DNA of 64,000 nt from positions 1,178,001 to 1,242,000 of the forward strand of contig CAWEWH010000005.1 of assembly GCA_963812775.1 (NCBI GenBank), given 5' to 3'. Positions 44,307-53,202 of this stretch are shown piece after piece. Below the pieces are notes generated by a model, which worked only from the letters and a program-made list of their open reading frames with translations, was not told where the DNA came from and ran no database searches. This stretch comes from CAWEWH01 sp963812775 (GTDB taxonomy: Bacteria > Pseudomonadota > Alphaproteobacteria > Rhizobiales > Beijerinckiaceae). A program made the translations under genes and the position numbers. Position 1 is the stretch's first letter. Each line of letters opens with the position of its first letter.

Positions 44307-44996
44307 ATGAGCCGTTCCGCCCGCCTGCTCAATCTCATCCAATGTCTGCGCGCCCGGCGCCGCCCGGTGACGGCCGCGACCCTGGCCGACGAGCTCGGCA
44401 TTTCGCTGAGGACCGTCTATCGCGACGTGGCGACGCTGGTTGGTGAAGGCGTGCCCATCGAGGGCGAGGCTGGTCTTGGCTACGTGCTGCGGCCGGGCTT
44501 CCTGCTGCCGCCGTTGATGTTTGGCGACGATGAGATCGACGCCATCGTGCTTGGCCTGCGCTGGGTGTCGCAGCGCGGCGACAAGAGCCTTGCGGCGGCC
44601 GCCCGCGACGCCGGCGCCAAGATCATCACCGTGCTGCCGGCGGATTTGCGCGAGAAGGCCGAGAATGCCGGCCTCGTCAGCGGCACGAGCCGGCCGCCAT
44701 TGCCGTCGCTCGACCTCACGCCGCTGCGCCGCGCCATCCGTGAGGAGCGCAAGTTGCGCCTCTCCTATGCCGACGCCAACGGCCGGCGCAGCGAGCGCGT
44801 CGTGTGGCCGTTCGCGCTCGCCTTCTTCGAGCATGTCAGGGTGCTGGCAACGTGGTGCGAGACGCGCCGCGACTTTCGCCACTTCCGCACCGATCGCATC
44901 GCCGACGCGACAATGCTCGGCGAGCGCTATCCGCGCCGCCGTCGCGTGCTGGTGAGCGATTGGCGCGCCCGCGAGGGCACGAGCGAGCAGCTCTGA
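44307..44996 (+). CDS. YafY-type HTH/WYL-domain transcriptional regulator
   Basis: A 229-residue regulator. The N-terminal HTH (SARLLNLIQCLRARRRPVTA, ELGISLRTVYRDVATLVGEG; cited in parts) recognises DNA. The middle (GYVLRPGFLLPPLMFGDDE) leads to a WYL domain (AIREERKLRLSYADANGRR, VVWPFALAFFEHVRVLATWC). Such proteins often respond to nucleotides or damage signals and control nearby genes. ATG 44307 fits. No obvious target gene adjoins; the convergent neighbour is an acetyltransferase. Confidence 0.9.
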   Translation: MSRSARLLNLIQCLRARRRPVTAATLADELGISLRTVYRDVATLVGEGVPIEGEAGLGYVLRPGFLLPPLMFGDDEIDAIVLGLRWVSQRGDKSLAAAARDAGAKIITVLPADLREKAENAGLVSGTSRPPLPSLDLTPLRRAIREERKLRLSYADANGRRSERVVWPFALAFFEHVRVLATWCETRRDFRHFRTDRIADATMLGERYPRRRRVLVSDWRAREGTSEQL

Positions 44997-45025
44997 CGCC
45001 TCCGCCGCGACAACGCGGACCGACC

Positions 45026-45559
45026 TCAGGCGAAGGCTGACGGAGTCGCCACCCAGACGAAGCCGTGCCACGTCCTGAGACCATGGTCTGGCGCGGCAAA
45101 GTCGCGGGAGGGGTCACGCCGCAGGCGCAAGCGCGCCATGACGGCTCGCGATCTCGGATTGTCGGGGGCCGTGTAAGCCAGCACTTCTGTGAGCCCGCAG
45201 CGCGTGAAGGCATCGCGTAGCGCCGCCGTCGCGGCTTCGGTGGCGTAGCCCTTCCCCCAGGCGGATCGTGCCAAGCGCCAGCCAATGTCGAAGTGCGGAC
45301 CGAGCGGGTGCGCTTGCCACGCGGGCATGACCCCTGTGTAGCCGAGGAAATCGCCCTCCAGGGTCCCAACGGCCCAGCGACAGAAACCACGTTGTTGGAA
45401 CGCCGCGACGTAGCGGTCGAGTTTCGCATCGCTTCGCGCTCGGTCGAGCGGACCGCCGGCGTCTCGCATGACCTCGGCGTCCGCATGCAGGGACGCGAAT
45501 GCGTCCCGGTCGCCGTCTCGCCAGCACCGCAGTCTCAAGCGCGATGTCTCGATGATCAT
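45026..45559 (-). CDS. GNAT acetyltransferase, RimJ/RimL type
   Basis: A 177-residue GNAT enzyme of the RimJ/RimL subgroup: IETSRLRLRCWRDGDRDAFA at the start, WAVGTLEGDFLGYTGV, and IGWRLARSAWGKGYATEAA with the acetyl-CoA loop. NPRSRAVMARLRLRRDPSRDF, and HGFVWVATPSAFA at the end, complete the fold. ATG 45559 starts at MIIETSRLRL, as in relatives; the upstream extension is unlikely. RimJ/RimL-like proteins acetylate protein N-termini or small molecules; the substrate is not predictable. Confidence 0.9.
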   Translation of the reverse strand: MIIETSRLRLRCWRDGDRDAFASLHADAEVMRDAGGPLDRARSDAKLDRYVAAFQQRGFCRWAVGTLEGDFLGYTGVMPAWQAHPLGPHFDIGWRLARSAWGKGYATEAATAALRDAFTRCGLTEVLAYTAPDNPRSRAVMARLRLRRDPSRDFAAPDHGLRTWHGFVWVATPSAFA

Positions 45560-45670
45560 GCCATCGGGCAAGCTCTGCTCCCGCAACTTGCTGTGCAAGT
45601 TTGAGCTACTGCCGGAATCTGTCAGCATGGTGTCCTAACTTACAGGCAACGAGCCAATCGAGGAAGAACG

Positions 45671-46162
45671 ATGCATTCGCTGCCCCTGCGCTTCGACGTG
45701 TCGCGTCAAGCTGCCGCGTCGCCGCTGCCCGGCGACTGGATCGCCGTCGCGTCGGCCGACCATGTCGCGCGCGGTGTCGCGCTGGGCATCATGCAGGTCG
45801 GTCACGGCGACGGCGCGCCGCTGACGCGCATCGCGCCTGGCAGCCGCGTCGCCTACTATTCGCCCACCGCGACGTTTGGTGGCCGCGATCGGCTGCAATG
45901 CTTCACGGCGCTCGGCGTCGTGGCGGCGGGCGACGTGTATCAGGCGGATGAAGGCGGCGGCGTCCGGCCGTTCCGGCGCAACGTCCGCTACATCGCGGTC
46001 CAAGCCGCGCTCATTGCGCCGCTGCTCGACGAACCTCGCTTCGTTCTGTCGCGGCCGACCTGGGGACAGAAGCTGCGCCCCGGCGTGCTGCGCATCGACC
46101 GCGCGAGCATGGATCTCATCGCCGAGGCCATGGGAGCCGGCCGCATGGCTTACGCGGCTTGA
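45671..46162 (+). CDS. EVE domain-containing protein
   Basis: A 163-residue PUA-like EVE domain protein. GDWIAVASADHVARGVALG, IMQVGHGDGAPLTRIAPGSRVAYYSP, FGGRDRLQCFTALGVVAAG and VRPFRRNVRY fit the family, whose aromatic pocket binds modified bases in nucleic acids. EVE proteins occur both as stand-alone genes and in restriction or defence systems. Here no defence genes adjoin, so a housekeeping or unknown role is more likely. ATG 45671 fits the domain start. Confidence 0.82.
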   Translation: MHSLPLRFDVSRQAAASPLPGDWIAVASADHVARGVALGIMQVGHGDGAPLTRIAPGSRVAYYSPTATFGGRDRLQCFTALGVVAAGDVYQADEGGGVRPFRRNVRYIAVQAALIAPLLDEPRFVLSRPTWGQKLRPGVLRIDRASMDLIAEAMGAGRMAYAA

Positions 46163-46211
46163 TCGGATATCAGTTGCCAGTCATCGGCAATCCGCGGAAT
46201 CCGATTGCTAG

Positions 46212-46832
46212 CTAGTGGCCACCGTTCGCTGACAATGCCTTCCAGCCGAGCGCCAGCCGCGCTGTCGCCGAGACAAGGCAGATCGCCGCGAACACGAAGG
46301 CGAGCAGCGGGAAGGCGGCCGGGAAGACGCAGAAGACCGTGAAGAACGCGATCGTCTCGCCGCCCTCGGCGATCCCGGCGATGTAGTAGATCGACTTCAA
46401 ACCTTGCGCGCTCGAGCTCATGCCGCGCCGCGCCGCTAACGCGGAAAAGGCAAGGAAGGCACTGCCGTTCATGAGGAAGCTTGCGAGCAGCGCCGCGGCG
46501 GCGAGCGCGTTTTGCGACGGATCGTTGACCGCGAAGGCGAGGGGGATCGCCGCGTACACGAAGAAGTCTAGGGTGATGTCGAGGAAGCCGCCGCGATCGG
46601 TAAGACGCGTCTGGCGCGCCACCGCGCCGTCGAGGCCGTCGGCGAGGCGGTTGAGCAGGAACAGCGCGAGCCCGACCGCGAAGGCGCCGAACGCAACGGC
46701 GACCGCTGCGGCGAGTCCGAGGCTCAGTCCGGCGATGGAGATTTGGTCGGCCCTTATGCCCCGCGCGGCGATCCAGCGCCCCGCATCGTCGAGGGGCCGG
46801 TCGATGGCGCGGCGAAAAATGGCATCGAACAT
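46212..46832 (-). CDS. CDP-alcohol phosphatidyltransferase family protein
   Basis: A 206-residue integral membrane enzyme with the CDP-alcohol phosphotransferase signature: ADGLDGAVARQTRLTDRGGF, then LDITLDF, matching D-G-x2-A-R-x(n)-G-x3-D-x3-D. Several hydrophobic helices surround it. Such enzymes join CDP-diacylglycerol to alcohols to make phospholipids, but the accepting alcohol cannot be told. It lies 30 bp downstream of the OlsB-like gene on the same strand, suggesting a membrane-lipid operon. Confidence 0.88.
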   Translation of the reverse strand: MFDAIFRRAIDRPLDDAGRWIAARGIRADQISIAGLSLGLAAAVAVAFGAFAVGLALFLLNRLADGLDGAVARQTRLTDRGGFLDITLDFFVYAAIPLAFAVNDPSQNALAAAALLASFLMNGSAFLAFSALAARRGMSSSAQGLKSIYYIAGIAEGGETIAFFTVFCVFPAAFPLLAFVFAAICLVSATARLALGWKALSANGGH

Positions 46833-46862
46833 TCGAGGATTTCGGTTGTCGGCAATCAGATG

Positions 46863-47843
46863 TCAGACGACCCCTGATCTTTGATTCCTGATCGAGAAGC
46901 GCTCCGCCGCCGCTCCGAAGTGCCTGACATAGCGCCGGTTGATGGCCGCGACCGGCAGCACCGCGAGGACATCGGTGGTACCGAAGCGCCGGTCGACCAC
47001 CGCGGTTTCGGCGAAACGAGCGCCGAGGCGCAGATAGCCCTTGATCAGCGGCGGCAAGGCGCGCATCGCCGCCCGCGTGTCGATGGCCTCGCAGCCGAGC
47101 CGATCCATGGTCGTGCCGCAGCCCGGCAGGGCGGCGACACGCCAGTTTGGCGGCGCCGCCGCGTGATGGCGCAGGAAGCCCAGCGGCAAGGCGAGGCGCG
47201 TCGGATCGGTGCCGATGAAGCTCGCGCAGCCCACCATGGCGTCGACACCGTGGTCGAGCACGTAGCTCCATATGCCATGCCAGAGGAGCTCGATGGTGCG
47301 CCGATTGCGATACGGCTTCAGAACACACGAGCGCCCGAGCTCCAGGAAGCGCAGCCTCGGATGCGCCGCACGCAGTGACGCGACATCGAATTCGCGCGCC
47401 GAATAGAAACCGAAATGCCGATCGGCAACCTCCTGGCGGAGCAGCCGATACGTGCCGACGATGTTGCCAGCGTCTACCGAGCGCAGCGTCACCTCGCTCT
47501 GATCGAAGACCAGGAGATGATCGCAGATGGGGTCGAATTCATCGGCATCGCGCCGCATCGATGTTGGAGCTGCTTCGTCGGCGATGGCCATTTCCTCGCG
47601 GAAGACGCGATAGCGCAGCCGCTGGGCGGCTTCGATCTCACGTTCCGTCGTCGCCAGGCGCACGGTGAGCGCGCCGAGCCGTCCCAGCTCTGGACCCGAC
47701 CCGGTGGCGGTCGCAAATGCGGACCGGTGCTGCTCCACTCGGCCAGCGTCCCGAGGCCGCGCCGCAAGGGGCAACGCCATTTCGCGAGTTGGCTGGCGTG
47801 CCCGCATTTGGCGCACGTCGCTGGTGAAGGCGTGATCCGTCAT
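46863..47843 (-). CDS. OlsB-like ornithine N-acyltransferase (GNAT fold)
   Basis: A 326-residue protein resembling OlsB/hemolysin-like acyltransferases, which make 3-hydroxyacyl-ornithine, the lyso-ornithine lipid. LTVRLATTEREIEAAQRLRYRVF, EFDPICDHLLVFDQS, GTYRLLRQEVAD and FLELGRSCVLKPYRNRRTIELLW are characteristic, as is GYLRLGARF near the end. ATG 47843 is chosen; the longer upstream frame is cysteine-rich noise. An olsA partner is not in the window. The neighbouring CDP-alcohol transferase supports a lipid role. Confidence 0.82.
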   Translation of the reverse strand: MTDHAFTSDVRQMRARQPTREMALPLAARPRDAGRVEQHRSAFATATGSGPELGRLGALTVRLATTEREIEAAQRLRYRVFREEMAIADEAAPTSMRRDADEFDPICDHLLVFDQSEVTLRSVDAGNIVGTYRLLRQEVADRHFGFYSAREFDVASLRAAHPRLRFLELGRSCVLKPYRNRRTIELLWHGIWSYVLDHGVDAMVGCASFIGTDPTRLALPLGFLRHHAAAPPNWRVAALPGCGTTMDRLGCEAIDTRAAMRALPPLIKGYLRLGARFAETAVVDRRFGTTDVLAVLPVAAINRRYVRHFGAAAERFSIRNQRSGVV

Positions 47844-47949
47844 GGTCCAAGGGTTCGGCCCGGCTGCCCTGCTGCCGCAGCGCTTGTCTGCGGCTGACCA
47901 TAAGCACCAGACGACTTTGTGACAACGCCGTGAGCCTGAGCGGCGCCGC

Positions 47950-50055
47950 TCAGCCGGTTCGGGCGACCGATGTCTCGGCGAACAACAGATGTCGCAGCGC
48001 CTCGCGGTCGAATGGCTTCGGCAGGAAGGCATCGGCCCCCGCGCGGCGTGCCGCCTCTTGGTCCTCCGGAAAGGCGTTGGCGGTCAGCGCGATGATGCGC
48101 AGCGGCGCAAGGCCGCGCTTGGCCTCGAGCTCCCTGATTCGCCGGGTAACGGCGAGGCCGTCCATTTCCGGCATTCTGACGTCCATGAGCACGGCGTCGT
48201 ACGAAGGGCCTTCGCCGCAGAGTGCCGCCGTCGCAAGAGCGAGCGCCTCGGCGCCGTTCTTGGCCCAGTCCGCCGTTGCGCCCAGTCGCTCCAGCACCTT
48301 GCGGGCCAGGAGCGCATTGATGTCGTTGTCCTCGGCCAGCAGCACGTGAAGGCGCAATGGCGTCGCCTCGGCACTCGTCTGGACGCCGCGCCGCTCGGCA
48401 TCCGCCGGTGTGGGGGGCGCCGATGGCTGCAGCCGCGCGAAGAGCGAGGCGGCCCGCACCGGTTTTATGAGGTAGCCGTCGAACCCGGCTTTCGCCGGCG
48501 AGCCGAACTCGCGGCGTTCGAAGGGTGACAGCAGGACCAGCATTCTCTTGGTGCCGGCGAGCCGCGCCGCGACGGCGAGGCTGCGCGCCGCCTCCTCGCC
48601 GAGGGCGCAATCGACGATGAGCGCGTCAGGAGCCATCTCATGGAGCTGCCCTGCGCCCTCGAGGGCGGTGCGGAAATGCATGACCTGGGCGCCGGCCTCG
48701 ACGAGTCGCTCGGCCATGAACAGCGCCTCGAAGGGAGATTGCGCCACGATCATCACGCGATGGTCCGTCAAATCCGGCAGCCGCGCGCTCACCGCGCCAT
48801 CGCTAGCCTCCGGCAGCGCCAGCGCGAATGAAAAGGTCGAGCCCCGCCCGACCTCGCTGTCGACCGCGATGCTGCCGCCCATGCGCTCCACGATGCGCCG
48901 CGAGATGGTGAGCCCGAGACCGGTGCCCTCATGGCGCCGGCTTGCCGTCGCGTCGGCCTGCTCGAACTCGCGGAAGATCAGCGCCAGCGCATCTTCCGAA
49001 ATGCCTGGTCCAGTGTCGGTGACGGAGCAGGCGATGCGCCCGTCGGCAGCGCGCCCGACGCGGATGCCGACCCCGCCTTCCTCCGTGAACTTGACCGCGT
49101 TGCCGGCGAGATTCATCAGCACTTGCCGCAATCGGTCTTCGTCACCGATCACCAGCTCCGGCACGTCGGCGGAAATCGAAGCAGCGATCTCGATGCCCTT
49201 GCCCTGGGCGCGCGGCGCCAGGAGCTCAACCACCGCCTCCACCAGCGCGCGCATGCGGAACGGTGCGGCCGCGAGGTCGAGCTTGCCCGCCTCGATCTTG
49301 GAGAAGTCGAGAATGCCGTCGATCAGAGCCAGCAGCGCCTCGCCCAACGTCCTGAGGGCGTGTACATAGGTCGCCTGTTCCGGGCTGAGGCGGGTATCGG
49401 CGAGCAGGTCGGCCATGCCGATGATGCCGTTCAGTGGCGTGCGCACCTCGTGGCTGACGGTGGCGAGGAAGCGGGACTTGGCGTCGTTCGCGGCCTCGGC
49501 CCGGGCGCGCTCGTCCTGCAGCGCTCGCTCGCTGGTGATGCGGTCGGTGACGTCGCGGCCGACCCGCTGCACGTCGACGCCGTCGGGCGTGGCGACGCTT
49601 GTCTCGACCCAGGAGATCCATCGCACTTCGCCGGCGCTTTCGACGGCTTCGTCGATCTCGCGCGCCCCGTTATCGTAGACGCGCAGAAACTGGCGATTCC
49701 TGACCTTGAGCCGATAGTCTTGTCCGGCCAGCGCATCCCGCGCCGTCCCGACGAGCTTTGCGAAGCCCTCGTTGGCGAAGACGATACGGCCGCGCTCGTC
49801 GCGGCGCACGATGATGTCGCCGCGCGCTTCCACGAGGCCACGCAGGCGCTCTTCGCTGTCGGCCAGCTCAAAGACGCGGTCGTGCAGCTTCTCGATCTCG
49901 GCTTCGAGCTCGTGGGCTTGCGCTTCCGTGCGGCCGAGATCGCGCAGCAAAAGGAGGATCGCCGCCAGGGCTGCTCCGCCGACCAGCGTGAGCGCGCTCA
50001 GCCACGCCACGGCCGTCAGCGGCAAGCCGGAGAGGTCGAAGCCCCCGATGATCAT
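47950..50055 (-). CDS. Hybrid sensor histidine kinase with two receiver domains
   Basis: A 701-residue membrane-anchored kinase. A single transmembrane helix (about residues 14-37) and coiled coil lead to a PAS domain (about 75-170). The HisKA box is FLATVSHEVRTPLNGIIG, with phospho-acceptor His202, and the HATPase contains DEDRLRQVLMNLAGNAVKF, DTGPGIS and GTGLGL. The first receiver (about 430-540) keeps Asp482 (LIVDCALG) but lacks the acidic pair at its start. The second (about 567-690) is complete (LLAEDND, Asp625 in MDVRMPEMDG, and Lys in FLPKPF). Signal unknown. It adjoins the pilus locus, but a functional link is only positional. Confidence 0.93.
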   Translation of the reverse strand: MIIGGFDLSGLPLTAVAWLSALTLVGGAALAAILLLLRDLGRTEAQAHELEAEIEKLHDRVFELADSEERLRGLVEARGDIIVRRDERGRIVFANEGFAKLVGTARDALAGQDYRLKVRNRQFLRVYDNGAREIDEAVESAGEVRWISWVETSVATPDGVDVQRVGRDVTDRITSERALQDERARAEAANDAKSRFLATVSHEVRTPLNGIIGMADLLADTRLSPEQATYVHALRTLGEALLALIDGILDFSKIEAGKLDLAAAPFRMRALVEAVVELLAPRAQGKGIEIAASISADVPELVIGDEDRLRQVLMNLAGNAVKFTEEGGVGIRVGRAADGRIACSVTDTGPGISEDALALIFREFEQADATASRRHEGTGLGLTISRRIVERMGGSIAVDSEVGRGSTFSFALALPEASDGAVSARLPDLTDHRVMIVAQSPFEALFMAERLVEAGAQVMHFRTALEGAGQLHEMAPDALIVDCALGEEAARSLAVAARLAGTKRMLVLLSPFERREFGSPAKAGFDGYLIKPVRAASLFARLQPSAPPTPADAERRGVQTSAEATPLRLHVLLAEDNDINALLARKVLERLGATADWAKNGAEALALATAALCGEGPSYDAVLMDVRMPEMDGLAVTRRIRELEAKRGLAPLRIIALTANAFPEDQEAARRAGADAFLPKPFDREALRHLLFAETSVARTG

Positions 50056-50146
50056 GCGTGCCGCCCGTTCCCATTGCCGGCGCGCAGTCTGTCACGTCGA
50101 AGTTGAGAAACTCTTTGACGGCTGCGGCCCGCGGGCCGCCGCCGGC

Positions 50147-50728
50147 TCAGCACCCGGGAGCCTTGACGCTCGAGACGAGCCGCGGGCGCATATAGGTCGT
50201 TTCGTCGAGGTCGATGGTACCGGTAATGACGTAGCCCAACATCGGTGTGTAGGCCAGATTGACCTCGGCCATGATCAGCGAAGTGTTGGCGACATCGAGG
50301 CCGCTCGGCAGCGTCACCACCTGGCCCTTCGTGCGCGCCTTGGAGTTTTTGTGGCAGCTCCAGTCGACAGTGGCTTTCTTGGCATTGTCGACCACGACGC
50401 TCGAGACGACCATCTTGGCGGAGGATGAGGAATAGGGGGCCATCACCGTCGTTGCGGCGTCGAAGACGTTGTTCATCTCCGCGTTGTTGAAGTTGCTCGA
50501 CGCCTGCGATGTCAGGTCGGCGAGCGTGCGCGCCAGGAGCGTGACTTTGCGATCCGTGCTGATGCCCTGGCCGACCTCGATCATGCCGAGATACATGATC
50601 AGCATCACCGGCAGAACTGCGGCGAATTCCACGGCCGCGACGCCGTTTTCGGCCGCACGGAAGAACTTGAGTTTCGGAAGCGCCGAGGCGAGGGCGGTTC
50701 CCAACGAATGACGAAGGTGCAGATGCAT
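50147..50728 (-). CDS. TadE/TadG-like minor pilin
   Basis: A 193-residue protein with a prepilin-like N-terminus: ENGVAAVEFAAVLPVMLIMY has the TadE-type hydrophobic helix preceded by a short basic segment. The rest is a periplasmic domain with one or two cysteines. TadE-family minor pilins are processed by CpaA/TadV and join the Flp pilus. It is transcribed away from the main cpa operon, together with a second TadE-like gene 20 bp upstream on the same strand. Confidence 0.85.
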   Translation of the reverse strand: MHLHLRHSLGTALASALPKLKFFRAAENGVAAVEFAAVLPVMLIMYLGMIEVGQGISTDRKVTLLARTLADLTSQASSNFNNAEMNNVFDAATTVMAPYSSSSAKMVVSSVVVDNAKKATVDWSCHKNSKARTKGQVVTLPSGLDVANTSLIMAEVNLAYTPMLGYVITGTIDLDETTYMRPRLVSSVKAPGC

Positions 50729-50747
50729 GGCGGACCGGCTCCGGGCG

Positions 50748-51389
50748 CTATGGCGATGTCGGGAAAGGCTCGTTGCGGAAGGCAGCGGAACCCATGATCA
50801 GCCGTTTGCCGTTGCCGAGATTGGAGAGCTTGAGATCGAGGTTGCTCCCGAGGAAGCTCAGGATCGGCACGATCACCGGATATTCGATCACCGCGCGCAC
50901 GACCACGATGTCGCCTGCCGAGCCCGGCGTCCAGCTGCTCAGCTGCGCGGTGTCGACCTCGGTTTTGCCGGCGACCACCTTGGTGGGCGTGGCGACGGTG
51001 GCGCTGGCAAAGGACGTGTAGGTGCGAACGTCCAGCATAAGCGTGCCGGTGCAGTTGGTGATGACCGGGAAGCGGTTGCAGACATCTCCCTTGAACTCGC
51101 CAAGCCCATACTTCTTGGTGCCGCCGCTGCCGTCCGGCACGTTTGTGCTCTGCGCCTGACCCGTCATGATCAGTCGCGACGCGTCGGTGACCGCGGTCTG
51201 CAGCGCCTGGCCGGTGAAGAAGACAATCGCCGTTTCGATAATGGCGAAGAGCAGCATCGCGAAGGGCGCCAGCACAAGGCCGAATTCGACGGCCGTTGCG
51301 CCGGCCTTGTCTTTGCAGAAGCGGGCCGCGATGCGGCCTAGGACGCGGCGACTGGCCGCCCGAATGGCATGAGACCTCGTCCCATCCAT
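50748..51389 (-). CDS. TadE-like minor pilin
   Basis: A 213-residue TadE-family protein: CKDKAGATAVEFGLVLAPFAML and FAIIETAIVFFTGQALQTAV form the prepilin-like helix with the conserved Glu. A periplasmic domain with paired cysteines (CNRFPVITNC) follows. ATG 51389 lies after an in-frame upstream extension without support. It is the first gene of a two-gene minus-strand unit with the other TadE-like gene. Role in pilus assembly inferred from family and neighbours. Confidence 0.87.
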   Translation of the reverse strand: MDGTRSHAIRAASRRVLGRIAARFCKDKAGATAVEFGLVLAPFAMLLFAIIETAIVFFTGQALQTAVTDASRLIMTGQAQSTNVPDGSGGTKKYGLGEFKGDVCNRFPVITNCTGTLMLDVRTYTSFASATVATPTKVVAGKTEVDTAQLSSWTPGSAGDIVVVRAVIEYPVIVPILSFLGSNLDLKLSNLGNGKRLIMGSAAFRNEPFPTSP

Positions 51390-51804
51390 GCTGACCCCCC
51401 AAAGGAGAAACGGGCGCAAGTGCCCAAGACAAAGACAAAGTCAACGTAGGGCCAATTGCTTGCCGTTCTCTTAGTTGGAACCTTGAAAATTCGAGGTTCG
51501 CGTTCACGAACTGTCAGCCTTGTGGGAGGTCCGGTGGCGTTTCGGCCGGTCTCGACAAGCTTTTCGCCGTGCCGGCCGCAGGCGCTGGCGACTGTGACAG
51601 GATCCGATGGGGACTTAAGCTATGCTGGAGCTTAGCTGATCCCACAAGACAAGGGCTGTTTGTCTTAAGTAACGGTCGAAGTAATAACTGTGATCTCGCT
51701 GAGTATACCGGGAGGAGAACTGGAAGAGCAAGGTTAAATTCCAGCTAAGGTCTTGTTTACCACCCACGACAACTGCTGTTTGTGAATTATTTGGACCTTG
51801 TCCC
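51390..51804. other. Intergenic region upstream of first pilin, no gene
   Basis: About 415 bp, less GC-rich than its surroundings. It must contain the promoters of the divergent tadE-like and flp genes. I see no coding sequence or RNA gene with support. Confidence 0.5.
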
Positions 51805-51915
51805 TTAACGGGGTCGAAAGGGGTGGCCCTTAACGTCACGTTCGGTGCCGATCGGCCGGGAGATCACGGGCTGACGGACAGCGTGAGCAATCGTGGTGCA
51901 AGGAGCCATATCGTC
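51805..51915 (+). promoter_or_regulatory. Conserved leader of the first Flp pilin gene
   Basis: TTAACGGGGTCGAAA, then CCGATCGGCCGGGAGA, GGGCTGACGGACA and GTGGTGCAAGGAGCCATA match the leader of the second pilin gene (53095-53202) almost base for base in the central blocks. AAGGAG is the ribosome-binding site. Non-coding conservation of about 110 bp suggests a regulatory leader or recent duplication. Confidence 0.65.
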
Positions 51916-52077
51916 ATGAAGACCCTCTTCTCTCGTTTCGTGAAGGACGAAGCCGGCGCGACGGCCATCGAGTACGGCCTGATCGCGGCGCTGATCGCCG
52001 TTGCCATCATCGGGGCGCTGACGACCCTCGGCGGCAACATGGGCACGATGTACAACAACATCTCGGGCAAGCTCTAA
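51916..52077 (+). CDS. Flp-family type IVb pilin, copy 1
   Basis: A 53-residue prepilin: short basic leader KTLFSRFVKDEAG, then the mature N-terminus ATAIEYGLIAALIAVAII. Cleavage by the prepilin peptidase is expected after the Gly, leaving Glu at position 5 followed by Tyr, the Flp signature. It forms the pilus shaft assembled by the CpaF/TadBC motor. AAGGAG lies upstream of ATG 51916. A GC-rich hairpin follows the stop. Copy 2 at 53203 is 53 residues as well. Confidence 0.95.
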   Translation: MKTLFSRFVKDEAGATAIEYGLIAALIAVAIIGALTTLGGNMGTMYNNISGKL

Positions 52078-52084
52078 GCCGATA

Positions 52085-52104
52085 GCCTCGGGCGTCCCCG
52101 AGGC
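52085..52104 (+). terminator. Hairpin after first pilin gene
   Basis: GCCTCGGG and CCCGAGGC form a perfect 8-bp stem with a four-base loop, 8 bp after the stop codon. It lacks a T-run, so it may stabilise the abundant pilin mRNA as much as terminate it. Confidence 0.6.
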
Positions 52105-52309
52105 AGCGACGCTCGCTTCCCGCCACTGGGGCGGCGAGCTCTTCGCAGACATGATCAAGTGCCGAGGTTTTTGGCGGGGATTCGCCAGCGACCCGGCACT
52201 CGATTCGTTTTGCTGATGCGGCACGGGGGCCTTCGACACTCCGGCGCCGAAGGCTATAGGGACGAAGGCGCGATCTGACGCGCGCCGTTCGCAAGCAGAT
52301 TGGAACAGG

Positions 52310-52777
52310 CTATCTGCCACCTGCGAAAGCGTTGCGGGCGCCCTGCTGCGTCGTGACTTGCGTGAAGTGATTGCCAGTGTCGCCGAGATTGAGGGCCGGC
52401 TCGCAGTGCGGCGCGCATGAATACGATTCTCGCTGAGAGCCGCGCATGACCGTGACGACCGTGTCGGTCGGCCCCTGCACGCGAATGGTTGATTCGCTGA
52501 GCACGGCTCCCGCCGCGTCAAGCGCGATAAGGTTGGTCACGCCGTAGCTCTTGGCGGTGATCACCAATACGCCGTTCTTCTGTACCGTCACGTCGGCGAT
52601 ACCGGGATTGCCTACGATCACCGTCTGCGTGCGATCCGGCAGCTTGGAGATCTTGGCCTGGTCCAGCAGGACGACGATCGGTTCATTTGCCGTGGCGGCA
52701 AACGAGCCGAGCGCGAGGGCCAATCCCGGCGCGACGACCCACTGCAACAAAGCGCGCCTGTGACCGGATTTCGGCAT
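52310..52777 (-). CDS. Exported CpaC-N-like pilus assembly domain protein
   Basis: A 155-residue protein with a signal peptide (LQWVVAPGLALALGSFAATA) and a single domain resembling the N-terminus of the secretin CpaC: VIVGNPGIADVTVQKNGVLVITAKSYGVTNLIALD (cited in pieces) parallels VFVGNPGIANAIV in CpaC here. The tail contains CAPHCEPALNLGD. ATG 52777 is chosen at the signal peptide. It is encoded antisense to the operon direction, between the two pilin genes. Probably a periplasmic accessory to the secretin; unproven. Confidence 0.8.
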   Translation of the reverse strand: MPKSGHRRALLQWVVAPGLALALGSFAATANEPIVVLLDQAKISKLPDRTQTVIVGNPGIADVTVQKNGVLVITAKSYGVTNLIALDAAGAVLSESTIRVQGPTDTVVTVMRGSQRESYSCAPHCEPALNLGDTGNHFTQVTTQQGARNAFAGGR

Positions 52778-53094
52778 GACAATGACCTCAGTTAAGGCTC
52801 CGACTTCTGCTAACTGAGCCGAAAACGGTGAACATTTCCCTAATGTGGAGACGAACCAATGTCTTGCCGTCGAAAGCCTCTGTGTATTAATCGTGACCAA
52901 TCATGGAACTACTGATCTATGCGATAGTATTACTTGTAGTGATGCGATGAAGTTCTAAGATGTGCAGGCAAGAATAAAATGATATTTCATTCAAACGCGC
53001 ATGTGAATTCTACAAGTCTCATGATTTTAACCAAATAAGATCATGTTAACCAAAGGCCTAATCGCGCGGATACATTAACTTTTCACCCGTCGTT
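52778..53094. other. AT-rich intergenic region with CtrA-like half-sites
   Basis: About 320 bp, markedly AT-rich from about 52880 to 53080 compared with the rest of the window. TTAACCAA occurs at 53027 and 53046 (19 bp apart), resembling CtrA half-sites. No coding sequence was seen. It holds the promoters of the CpaC-N-like gene and the second pilin gene. Confidence 0.55.
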
Positions 53095-53202
53095 TTAACG
53101 CTGTCGAAACAGATCGTTACTAACGTGGCGGTCGGTTCCGATCGGCCGGGAGACGCTGGGCTGACGGACATCGTGAGCAAACAGTGGTGCAAGGAGCCAT
53201 AG
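53095..53202 (+). promoter_or_regulatory. Conserved leader of the second Flp pilin gene
   Basis: Shares with 51805-51915 the blocks CCGATCGGCCGGGAGA, GGGCTGACGGACA, CGTGAGCAA and GTGGTGCAAGGAGCCATA in the same order and spacing. The blocks in between have diverged, pointing to selection on specific parts or gene conversion. Confidence 0.65.

Noticed and set aside
45671..46162. EVE protein as part of a defence system
   Set aside because: No restriction, helicase, nuclease or toxin genes adjoin; the flanking genes are an acetyltransferase and lipid-synthesis genes.
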